64,000 nucleotides of DNA from Pomphorhynchus laevis (Eukaryota > Acanthocephala > Palaeacanthocephala > Echinorhynchida > Pomphorhynchidae), in assembly GCA_012934845.2 (NCBI GenBank), contig WNNJ02002083.1, forward strand, positions 1-64,000, given 5' to 3'. Below the pieces are notes generated by a model, which saw only the letters and a program-made list of their open reading frames with translations, ran no database searches and was not told where the DNA came from. Position 1 is the stretch's first letter. Every line of letters starts with the position of its first letter. This document shows positions 49,855 through 60,000 of the stretch, piece by piece. The position numbers were made by a program, and so were the translations under genes.

Positions 49855-50190
49855 AGTGAAATCGATCAATCTACGAATTTGACAGAGGTTGTGGATTATC
49901 AAGGTAGATGAGCATAATTTATCCCGAACAAACGGTTTTAGTGAAAGTCGGTTGTGAAATGGCAGCTTAAGAAAACGAGATTATCAATGATACGAAGAAT
50001 TGTATAATTTAATGATACGCAGGTAGTTATAAAGTAAGTTATCGATGTAGGATCCACATAGTCTTGGATTGATCAGGATTCATAGAAAGACGGAGGAAAT
50101 CAAGATAATTGGCAATTTAGACAAGACAGTTGGTATCAGAAACACTAAGATCATGAATATGATTAAAGGTGTATGAACATAGATGATAAT
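49855..50190 (-). mobile_element. CR1/Jockey-like LINE, half downstream of an insertion
   Basis: Minus strand: CSYTFNHIHDLSVSDTNC, ANYLDFLRLSMNPDQSKT, RLSLKPFVRDKLCSS and CQIRRLIDF, the part that follows the YADD box in the 20-kb family. The matching upstream half with the YADD box is at 55030-55130, so 50191-55039 appears to be inserted between them. Confidence 0.72.
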
Positions 50191-50200
50191 TGGAAACTAC

Positions 50201-50520
50201 TTCGTCGGGAAGCTTAACCCGGAATACGCATACACCAGACGCCTAAATTGCAATGAGGCGTTTCGACCTAGTATACTCATTACTACAGGGTGGTCTCATC
50301 AGTGTTGCCCTGTAGCTACACAACTTCGACAGTACTTAATCCTGTGCGCTTAATGAATTCCTTTCAGAGGTTTACTGCTGATTAAGTACTGTCGAAGTTG
50401 TGTAGCTTCAGGGCCACATTGATGAGACCACCTGTAGTGATGAGTAGACTAAGGTCGAAGCATCTCATTGTAGGCTAGGCATCTGTGGTAGGTGCATTCC
50501 GGGTTAAGCTTCCCGACGAA
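50201..50520. repeat. Foldback with long arms, containing two hammerhead cores
   Basis: TTCGTCGGGAAGCTTAACCC (from 50201) and its exact inverse ending at 50520 form perfect 26-bp tips. The inner arms pair too: 50290-50340 against 50370-50450 with a few mismatches (GATTAAGTACTGTCGAAG on the plus side). The right arm is part of the 235-bp direct repeat also found at 54787-55021. Confidence 0.85.
50231..50310 (-). ncRNA. Hammerhead ribozyme, type I topology
   Basis: Minus strand: CTGATGA (50302-50296), stem II GACC/GGTC (50295-50292 with 50268-50265) around a 23-base loop, GAAA (50264-50261). Stem III is ACGCC/GGCGT (50261-50257 with 50043-type positions 50243-50239), five perfect pairs with a 13-base loop. 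Cleavage site CGTC, cut after 50238. Stem I pairs TGGTGT with GCAACA: five of six positions including one G-T. Every conserved core base is present. The two plus-oriented relatives (50420-50490 and 54860-54935) have lost C3 and parts of GAAAC, so only this inverted copy looks competent. Confidence 0.82.
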
Positions 50521-50639
50521 GGTTGTAAAAAAGCATGAAGGTTTATACTTTCCTGATCATGTTAATTAAAATGTTGTATTGAAATTATTTCTAATTAATA
50601 TAACGTCACCAGTAGTTTTCAAATCATATAACCACTATA

Positions 50640-53600
50640 TGTGGAGTGGCGAATCTTAGCATCTACGCTAGAGCTTTGTTCGTGCTTTGTAGCTGGAGAG
50701 CTTTTGCTAGAGCATTGTGCTTAGCTGTATACAAGCGTGTTGCTTGTTCAGCAACTATAGTAACATGCACTGGTCAAAATCTTTGGTTATTTAAACTTAC
50801 AAAAACATGTCGGAGATTTCAAAAGATTCCTATGTTCCTGCTAAATTCAACGAAATTCAAGCTAAATATGTATGTGTTCAATTAAGTTCTGCTTCTCAAC
50901 CATCTAACAATAAGGTCAGTAATGTTATTTTGTCATCTGGTGATGGGGAGGTGCTTCCCCCTATCCCAAGATTGAAGAACTTGGTAATTATGAAAGTAGT
51001 ACGACCAATTGAAAGGCACGAACTTTACAATGTATTTTTGAGATCCTTTTCTAAGCTACTTCAAAATAGAATTCCTTTTAACTAGGTGAAACTTCACCCT
51101 TCCGAGGTGAAAGTGTCTTTCGTCACAGCCGATCTCGCTAAGACGTATTCGGAATATTTTTTCGCTAATCTAGCTGATTATGACCAACTTTCATTCAAGT
51201 CCATACTCGCTTATTTAAAAATTACGAACTTTCCTTGCGCTTTGAATAAAGAGGATGTAGATTCATTTATGCCAGCCTCTCACATTAAGAATTTTAGGCC
51301 AATCGTAGGTAGGGATGGCTCCCCTACCCCGGTTGGCTTCTGCTCGCTGCAGTGGATGTGTCAGAATGCTTGGCGAAGTCATCATCTAACCCATTCATGG
51401 GGTTTAATATTCGTTTTGCCATAACCAAAAGATACGAGTTGACTTACCCCCACTGCAGCCGGTGTCAGAAATGAGGGAACTGGGCCTCCAGCTGCAGTGG
51501 GACCCCTACATGCCGGGTTTGCAGTTCTGTTAGCTGCAATTCTTTTACATCTAACGGCCGTTGTGTGCCCTCCCCCATCCTGCTCGAACTGCGGGGGAGC
51601 CATCCTGCCTGGGGCAGGACGCGCAGTGTCTCCAAACAATACAGGAACCTTTTATAAAACCTACTCAACCTTTCCAGTCCTTTGCGCAGGCTGTTGCTTC
51701 GCGGATGGATGATTCAGACATTAATTGCATAATTAACGTCAAAAACGAAATAACTTATAGAAGAATGGAAAAGTTAGTCCTCACATTCCTGACTGCATTT
51801 GGCACGAATCCATCTGTCCCCGGCGCTTTCGTCGTTTCGGAGTCAACGAAGAAGGGGCTTCGGCCCATTCCATCCCCCCATCAAGATTGGAAAAATGATT
51901 AGGGGCAGACAGCGAAGGGGAAATGAAAATGCTGCCCAAGGGCAAGTACCTTCCCCGGGTGGGGCTAGTGGCGGGAAGGGCAACCTTCCTGCACCTAGCT
52001 TTGTCTAGGTAGGCAATCCCCCATCCAACTAATCCATCACAATGCAGAGTACTCGTGAGCCTTTTTCACTGAATATCCTTCAGTGGAATGCGGGAGGTAC
52101 TTCTGCCTTTAGATTTCTATCTGGTAGATATGCAGATGTTATAGTCCTTTAGGAGACGCGGTCTATCCGTCTCCCCCAGGACATTACTCGATTTATTCCA
52201 AAGCATATCTGTTCCCACTACACTCCGTACATAACCTCACCTCACTCCTCTTCATCTCAAGGACTCTTGATCTTAGTTGAATGCTCCTTAAGTTCCTCCC
52301 TCCTTTTAAATTATTCTTGTTTAGTCCTTTCTTGTTTAGTAGTTTCACTCTGTAAGAACGGTAAACGCCTCAGTTTTGCCAATGTATACATACGTCCAGA
52401 GGAGATTCACAAGAACCGTGACCTCCTGGATAGTATTATTGACAGCGGTTATGACATTATACTTGGGGACTTCAACGACAGAACTGGTCGTTGAATCAAC
52501 GCAGCACTTCGCAGAGCTAGGAACGGATATCTTATTCACAAACCATTTTCCCCACCTTTCATTGCACATCAACTAATTCTAACCTCGACATTTTACTGCT
52601 TCGCTCGAGTTGGTTGCTTAAACCCCTCTGCACGGAGCAATTGCGGCAGCAATTGTCCACCTCTCATGACCTAATTCGTTGGAGGATTGAGGAGGATATT
52701 TTGTTTCGAAGGAGGTTTCACTTTGATCCGATCAGAGTGGCCTTCTTTCAGGCGGCTGTCCAACTCTTCCCACGAATTAGAAATGAGAGTCTGACCAAAT
52801 TTAATACCTACCTCTTTTCGCAAGCATCCTCGATTCTATCGACTACCCATAGAGGTTGTATATACAATCGCACTCCGACGAAACTCAAGGTCCAAGTGTA
52901 ATTGCTTAACCTCCCTTATCTCTCTGCTTCCGCCAGACAGGACCTCTCGAATGAATAGTGAAGCGCTAAATATAGGTTCGAGCTTAATAGGGACAGGGCA
53001 AGCATTGCTCGCCTTAACCATTCTCAGTCTTCCTTTTTAGAGATTTTCAAGAAGGAAAAGTTTGTTTGTTGGAAGTATAGGGCATTTGGTTGGATAGGTA
53101 ATGTAGGCATTGGAAAAGTTTTAGAGGAGTCACTAGCCTTACATAACTACGGAGCCACGCAATCACCTCAATCAATCCTGCCTTGGGGTAACTTTAGGAG
53201 TAGGGATCTATCTGTTACAGATATTCTCAACTCTTGGGGTCCTTTTCCGGGCACCTCAAAATCTTTCGCTTCACTCTCTTCTCGGGTTTGTCAGCTTTTG
53301 ACTGCCGAATAGAGAAGATAGGTGGCCGTCACAATGCTTCTTGCCTCCCCATCACATGTAGCGGGCATCGATATAAGTAATAGAGTTTTTATTCCTAAAA
53401 ACTCTATTACATGAGCAGGTTAAATCCTGCTCATGTCCTAAAGATCTGCGACCCATCTCGATAAAAAATGCCTTCGTGTCGATTTACGAAGAAGCGCTTG
53501 CGCGTAAAATCTGCGACCATTTGAGTAGGCGTAATTTGATCCCTTCAATTTTTCATGGGTTCGTCAAAGGTCGCTCGGTCCATTCACCAGTTAGTGAGGT

Positions 53601-54600
53601 GGAGCAGTTTTGTCGGGATAATATCCATCGTTTAGTTGTGGCTGTTTTCCTTGACTTTTACGCTGCATTTGACCGCATCTCATTCCCTTTGTGATATCTT
53701 CTCTCAGGTCCCTCGGGTCGCCTGCGAGAATTGTGAACAGGGTTGAGATCCTGCTGTACACCAAGGGATTTTATTATGAAGACGACCCTGATGCGCGTCA
53801 GTTCTACCCTATTACGGGTGTGCATCAAGGATCCCCACTTTTCTTATCTTATATCTTGCTGCTTCCATTAACCTATTCAAAGCATTTAAACGCGAACAAC
53901 GTCTAGTGGTGTATGCTGATGAAACAACAGCCTTGTTCACTGGACATAGGTGCAATGACGTAGTCTCTGACATCAGCCGCTTCTTTTTAAGATTAAAAGA
54001 CCAATTTCCCAAATCCAATCTTATTTTAAACTCCGCCAAATGGCAGGTGGTTGTCTTTCATTGCGCCTCTGCAACAAAGCAAAAGCTTAAGAGATTAGCA
54101 CTCTCTGCCCTCTCCTCCATTTTTATTAATCAACCCCTCCCTGTATTCACGAGTCGAGTAAAATACCTGGGGTTCACCGTTACGGTGTACTGGTCGGCGA
54201 AAGCTGACCTGAATAGACTCAAACGTATCATGAAGAAAGCTAGGTGGGCCCTGAAACGGGCTCAGCATCTGTCATTGAAAGGTAAAACCCAGGTGCGCCT
54301 TTGGAGTACCTGGGCTATCTCGTGATTAGTCTTCTTTTCGAGAGGACGTCCCCCTTAGCAAAGACTAAGATTTCTTAAGCTCCTCGTCTCTTGTTTACCC
54401 AGCATAGTTCGTGCCGATTGGACTCTTCGGGGGGGGAGAGGTTGAAAGACCCCGGGTGGTTCAATCGGAAGGCGGCGTGTTGGATCGGTTGGGGTGCTCA
54501 GATCTCTCTGGAGCTAAGGCCAAAGTAGGAAGACTGTTGAATGAAGTGATTTGGTGATTTACTGAAGACCGAAGATTATTTGTTGGTTGCCTCATATCTG
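50640..54600 (+). mobile_element. APE-type LINE (family E), nearly full-length, decayed
   Basis: ORF1 from 50807 (MSEISKDSYVPAKFNEIQ, then RLKNLVIMKVVRPIERHELY), with a degraded cysteine region near 51570 (CPPPSCSNCGG). ORF2 endonuclease 52060-52490: LNILQWNAGG, GRYADVIVL, ANVYIRPEEIHKNRDLL, LGDFNDRTGR. RT 53470-54320: IFHGFVKGRSVHSPVSEVEQ, VFLDFYAAFDRISFP, GVHQGSPL, VYADETTALF (YADD as YADE), VKYLGFTVTV. The 3' region runs to about 54600. Frame breaks in both ORFs. The I/Jockey group is likely, clade not fixed. Confidence 0.82.
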
Positions 54601-54786
54601 ACCGTTTGTAACTCTTTTTTGATGTCTCTTTTTGATGTATTTAAGAAATTCTTTATTATTAACAGTAAGCTGATGTAAATTCTTCATCAGTAAGCTGATT
54701 AAGAAACGATATCACACGTGCTATCCTTTGAAGCCACTGCTTAAGTCAATCATACCAGATGTAAGGCTGGTCACCGGTGGAGCAGC

Positions 54787-55021
54787 GTGCGCTTAGTGAA
54801 TTCCTTCTGAGGTTTACTGAGTATTAAGTATTGTCGAAGTTGTGTAGCTACAAGGCCGCATTGATGAGACCACCCTGAGGTGATGAGTAGACTAAGGTCG
54901 CCTCGCCTCATTGGAGGCTATGCGTCTTTGGTAGACGCATTTTGGGTTAAGCTTCTTGACGAAGGTTGTAAAAAATCATGCAGGTTTATTCTTTCCTGGT
55001 CGTGTTAATTAAAACAGTTGT
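54787..55021 (+). repeat. Right 235-bp direct repeat with degenerate hammerhead
   Basis: Matches 50344-50578 along its whole length: GTGCGCTTAGTGAATTCC, GTCGAAGTTGTGTAGCTAC, TTGATGAGACCACCCTG, GGTTAAGCTTC, GACGAAGGTTGTAAAAAA and GTGTTAATTAAAA. Its core reads TTGATGA ... GGTC with the GAAAC lost, so it should not cleave. Confidence 0.85.
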
Positions 55022-55029
55022 GTTTAAAG

Positions 55030-55130
55030 TCTTTCTTGTAGATGAGAATGTCATCAGCATATTTCAAAAATGACAGTTAAATGTAGGAGAAATCGAAGAC
55101 AAGTCACTGAGAAGAAAAGCACATGAACAA
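55030..55130 (-). mobile_element. CR1/Jockey-like LINE, half upstream of the insertion
   Basis: Minus strand gives KYADDILIYK, the intact RT catalytic box of the 20-kb family, then stops at the insertion. The sequence expected next is found at 50190-49855. Confidence 0.7.
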
Positions 55131-55153
55131 TTTACGAAGCTTGGTAGAATATT

Positions 55154-55224
55154 GCTTTGACCGGGAGTCGAACCCAGATCGTCTGCTTGGAAGGCAAACA
55201 TGCTAACCGTTACACCACCAACGC
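55154..55224 (-). tRNA. tRNA-Gly (TCC) gene or close pseudogene
   Basis: 71 bases on the minus strand, beginning GCGTTGGTGGTGTAACGG, with A box GTGTAACGGTTAGCATG, anticodon TCC (55191-55189) in the loop CTTCCAA, and B box GGTTCGACTCC. Anticodon and T arms pair well. The acceptor stem GCGTTGG against TCAAAGC has one true mismatch and one G-T, so it may be slightly decayed. No T-run terminator follows closely. Confidence 0.75.
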
Positions 55225-55399
55225 AGTTGATGCAGAATTATTAAATTTCAAAGATTTTGTTTAAAAAATCAATAACCTTTAACGATTTTACAACGATGAC
55301 AGAGATTAAATGTTGGAAATTAGTAATGTTTTACATGTAAATAATTTTTAGAGTTGTTAATATAAAATGTATTTATTTAGCAGTTTTTGTATCATAATA

Positions 55400-55525
55400 A
55401 GGATTATAGGTCATCAGGAGAAACTGCTATGCTATCAGTTTTCGGCCCTAGTCCTTGACAGAACATAGCAGCTGGGTCAATACATGCTAATGACGTATTT
55501 CCTCTGATGAAATTTGATTATTTTG
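55400..55525. repeat. Dispersed repeat with a CTGCTATG hairpin (copy 2)
   Basis: See the copy at 41590-41700. Here AACTGCTATG (55421 on) and CATAGCAG (55465 on) pair around a loop holding TTTTCGGCCC. It ends with ATGACGTATTTCCTCTGATG, which reappears at 56498-56520. Confidence 0.6.
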
Positions 55526-55624
55526 GTGAATCCTATTATAACACAGAGTGTATTATTTATTATCCACAATGGATAATAAAATATCTCTGAAATATTATCA
55601 TATGCATCCGAAGTGTCCGTAGAA

Positions 55625-56130
55625 ACCTCGACGTCAAATCGGCAGCTATTTTAATCTCTAGCCTTTTCATGCCTCGTCTAGAATATTGCTTAGGTCTTCT
55701 CGTAAACTGCCCAGCATATCAATTTCACTATTTACAAAGGATTCTGCACACGGCTGCTAGAGTCATCTTCCGCCTTCGCAAGTACGACCACATCTCCAAC
55801 ACCCTCCGCATCCTTAACTGGCTCGACATTCCAAGCCGCATAACCTCTCAAATTCTCACACTTGCGTGACAAATCAAATTCCGGCACAACCCTCCTTATC
55901 TATATCTTCCTGATAGCGCATCCTATATGACGACTGGTCTCTCCCTAAGAAGTCATCGCTCCTACTCGCTTTTCGTCCCCCGTCACAACGGTAATCACGG
56001 ATATCGTGCGTTCACCATCGCTGCACCACGCCTTTGGAACAAACTTCCTCGTGACACAAAATCATTGACGTCGCTTAAACACTTCAAAACTTCCTTGATC
56101 GCCATACTTCTTGCAAACGAACTAAAATAA
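55625..56130 (+). mobile_element. CR1/Jockey-like LINE, C-terminal end (another family)
   Basis: Two adjoining reading frames give PRLEYCLGLLVNCPAYQFHY, ILHTAARVIFRLRKYDHI and ILNWLDIPSRI, then LSLRSHRSYSLFVPRH, GYRAFTIAAPRLWNKLPRD and TSLKHFKTSLI, the standard C-terminal end of CR1/Jockey-type ORF2. One stop separates them. The rest of the element is absent, as expected for 5' truncation. Confidence 0.83.
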
Positions 56131-56139
56131 CACTTTCAG

Positions 56140-57018
56140 CCGCAATCAATTCAATAACTCTACATACAAGTTCAAGCATTCATCGGACGTAAGCTTGTCT
56201 TTTAATTTTTATAGTGGGACTGTAAATGGTTCTATTTTACAACAAAGGCCACTCTAAATAAGTTCTATTCTATATATGATATTATATTATATATCACCTA
56301 CCATTCGGATTAATCAAAATTTGGTAGAATTTTGATTCTACCAAATTTTGTACCAAATATAATAAAATATACCATTTCCAGATATTTGTAATAATGTACA
56401 ACGCATAAACTGTAGCGCAATGCTTTCACAATCGAACGGTATAAAGAATGATATGGCGAACTGATTTAAATTCATTGGCGCACAAAACAATTCGGGATCA
56501 GATGACGTATTTCCTCTCATGAAATTAAAAAAATTTCATGAAAATTTACAATAAAAATTTTTAAAATTCATAAACATTTTCCGATATATTTCGGATTTAT
56601 TTGTTCGAATAAATTTATTTATTCAAATAAATCGTATTTCTGATTTTTTTTGTAATAATATCTTTAAAAAAAATTGTTTCATTAATTTGATATATCTTTT
56701 TGTTATCTTTATTTTTCTTTTGTATATCATAATAAAGCTTTTAGCATATGAAGATAAACTTATTACTAGCTTTATCAATAGTTGCTATTATATAGTTATG
56801 CTTTAATTTAGTAAGTTCTAAATATCTTTATTCATTTGATCTTTCCTTTTATAATTATTTCTTATTTTCATTTTCTATTGAATTTTATCTAATTTAAAAG
56901 TTTCCAAGTGTTTATTTTTGGTGTATTTACGCTTTTAATATTATGTTTACTAAAATAAGCATTTAAGTAATAATGAAACAAATTGTAAATTTTATTTCTA
57001 TCATTATTATTTAATCTA
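56140..57018. other. AT-rich spacer with no supported gene
   Basis: Contains a short inverted repeat (AAAATTTGGTAGAATTTTGA near 56325) and the fragment at 56498-56525 of the dispersed repeat. Nothing else recognised before the satellite begins. Confidence 0.6.
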
Positions 57019-60000
57019 TATTTTTTCCTTTTAGTGAGATATTTCCGGAAATCTTCGACTAACGTGTATTTTAGCTGGCTACATAATAGCTTCAGCTATC
57101 AGGTTGCATTACGACATAAAGCATGCTGTCCAGACAACTCCACAGGGCGAGACTCATCAGTGGACGTCCCTGTATCATCGTTGTTTCGTCCCTCAGCATG
57201 CACTATATTGACGATAAACATGGTGGTCCTCCATCAGATTAAAATGATGCTATGAAATCGTCTTGTTGGTAGTCGGTTGAATTTCATTTTAGTGAGATAT
57301 TTACGGACCTCTTCGACTAATTTGTATTTTAGCTGGCTACGTAATAGCTTCAGCTATCGAGTCGCATTACGACTTACAGCATGCTGTCCAGACAACTCCA
57401 CAGGGCGAGACTCATCAGTGAACGTCCCTGTATCATCGTTGTTTCGTCCCTCAGCATGCACTAAATTGACGATAAACATGGTGGTCCTCCATCAGATTAA
57501 AATGATGCATTGAAATCGTCTTGTTGGTAGGCGGTTGAATTTCATTTTAGTGAGATATTTCCGGACCTCTTCGACTAACTTGTATTTTAGCTGGCTACAT
57601 GATAGCTTCAGCTATTAGGTCGCATTACGACATAAAGCATGCTGTCCAGGCAACTCCAGAGAGCAAAACTCATCAGTGGACGTCCCTGCATCATCCTTGT
57701 TTCGTCCCTCAGCATGCTTTATATTGACGATACTCATAGTAATCTCCTATCAGATTGAAATAATGCATTGAAATCGTCTTGTTGGTAGTCGGTTGAATTT
57801 TATTTAAGTGAGATATTTCCGGACCTCTCCGACTAACTTGTATTTTAGATGGCTACATGATAGCTTCAGCTATCAGGTCGCATTACGACATAAAGAATGC
57901 TGTCCGGACAACCCCACAAGGCAGGACACATCAGTGGACGTTCCTGTATCATCGTTGTTTCGTCCCTCAGCATGCACTATATTGACGATAAACATGGTGG
58001 TCCTCCATCAGATTGAAATGATGCATTGAAATCGTCTTGTTGGTAGTCGGTTGAATTTCATTTTAGTGAGATATTTCCGGACCTCTTCGACTAACTTGTA
58101 TTTTAGCTGGCTACATAATAGCTTCAGCTATCAGGTCGCATTACGACATAAAGCATGCTGTCCAGACAACTCCACAGGGCGGGACTCATCAGTTGACGTC
58201 CCTGTATCATCGTTGTTTCGTCCCTCAGCATGCACTATATTGACGATAAACATGGCATTCCTCCATCAGATTGAGATGATGCATTGAAATCGGATTGTTG
58301 GTAGTCGGTTGAATTTCATTTTATTGAAAAATTATCGGACCCATTCGACTAACTTGCATTTTAGCTGGCTACATAATTGCTTCGGTATCAAGTGGCATTG
58401 CGACATAAAGCATGCTGTCCAGACAACTCCACAGGAAGGGGGCTTATCAGTAAACGTCCCTGTATCATCGTAGTTTTGTCACTCAGCATGCACTATAGTG
58501 ACGATAAACATGGTGGTCCTCCATCAGATTGAAATGATGCATTGAAATCGTCTTGTTTGTAGTCGGTTGAATTTCATTTTAGTGAGATATTTCCGGATCT
58601 CTTCGACTAACTTGTATTTTAGCTGGCTACATAATAGCTTTAGCTATCAGGTCGCATTACGACATAAAGAATGCTGTTTAGACAACTCAACAGGGCGGGA
58701 CTCATCAGTGGACTTCCTTGTATCATCGTTGTTTCGTCCCTCAGCATGCACTATATTGACGATAAACATTGTGGTCCTTCATCAGATTGAAATGATGCAT
58801 TGAAATCGTCTTGTTGGTAGTCGGTTGAATTTCATTTTAGTGAGATATTTCCGGACCTCTTCGACTAACTCGTATTTTAGCTGGCTACATAATAGCTTCA
58901 GCTATCAGGTCACATTACGACATAAAGCATGCTATCAAGACTACTCCACAGGGTGGGACTCATCAATGGACGTCCCTGTATCATCGTTGTTTCGTCGCTC
59001 AGCATGCACTCTTTTGACGACAAACATTGTGGTCCTCCATCAGATTTAAATGATGCATTGAAATCGTCTTGTTGGTAGTCGTTTAATTTCATTTTAGTGA
59101 GATATTTCCGGACCTCTATGACTAACTTGTATTTTAGCAAGCTACATAATAGCTTCAGCTATCCGGTTGCATTACGAAAGAGAGCATGCTGTCCAGACTA
59201 CTCCACATTGCGGGACTCATCATTAGACGTCCCTGTTTCATCGTTGTTTCGTCCCTCAGCATGCACTATATTGACGATAAACATGGTGTTCCTCCATCAG
59301 ATTCAAATGATGCATTGAAATCGTCTTGTTGGTAGTCGGTTGAATTTTATTTTAGTGAGCTATTTCCAAACCTCTTCGACTTACTTGTATTTTAGCTGGC
59401 TACATAATAGCTTCAGCTATCAGGTCGCATAATGACATCAGCGTGCTGTCCAGACAACTCTACAGGGCCTGACTTTTTTGTGGACGTCCCTGTATCATCG
59501 ATGTTTCGTCCCTCAGCATGCACTATATTGACAAAACATGGTGGTCCTCCATCAGATTGAAATGATGCATTAAAATCGTCTTATTGATAGTCGGTCGAAT
59601 TTTATTTTAGTGAGCTATTTCTGGACCTCTTCGACTAACTTGTATTTTAGCTGGCTACATAATAGCTTTAGCTATCAGGTCGCATTACGACATCAGCGTG
59701 CTGTAGAGACAACTCCACAGGGCTTGACCCTGTTTGTGGACCTCCCTGTATCATCTTTGATTCGTCCCTCAGCATGCACTATATTGACGATAAACATGGT
59801 GGTCCTCCATCAGATTGAAATGATACTTAAAAATCGTCTTGTCGGTAGTCGGTTGAATTTCATTATAGTGAAATATTTCCGGACCTCTTCGACTAACTTG
59901 TATTTTAGCTGGCTACGTAATAGCTTCAGCTATCAGGTCGCATTACGACAAAAAGCATGCTGTTCAGACAACTCCACAGGGCGAGACTCATCAGTGAACG

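Larger units (their letters stand above)
50191..55039 (+). mobile_element. Compound element: APE-type LINE between direct repeats with hammerhead remnants
   Basis: Left to right: an inverted arm (50201-50340), a 235-bp direct repeat (50344-50578), a LINE body (50640-54600), and the same 235-bp repeat (54787-55021). The flanks are AGATGATAAT (50181-50190) and AGATGAGAAT (55040-55049), a candidate target duplication with one mismatch. The interrupted host LINE is continuous on either side. Terminal direct repeats with an inverted partial copy at the 5' end are the layout of Penelope-like elements, but the coding body has an APE-type endonuclease. Either a real hybrid or nested insertions. Confidence 0.5.
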
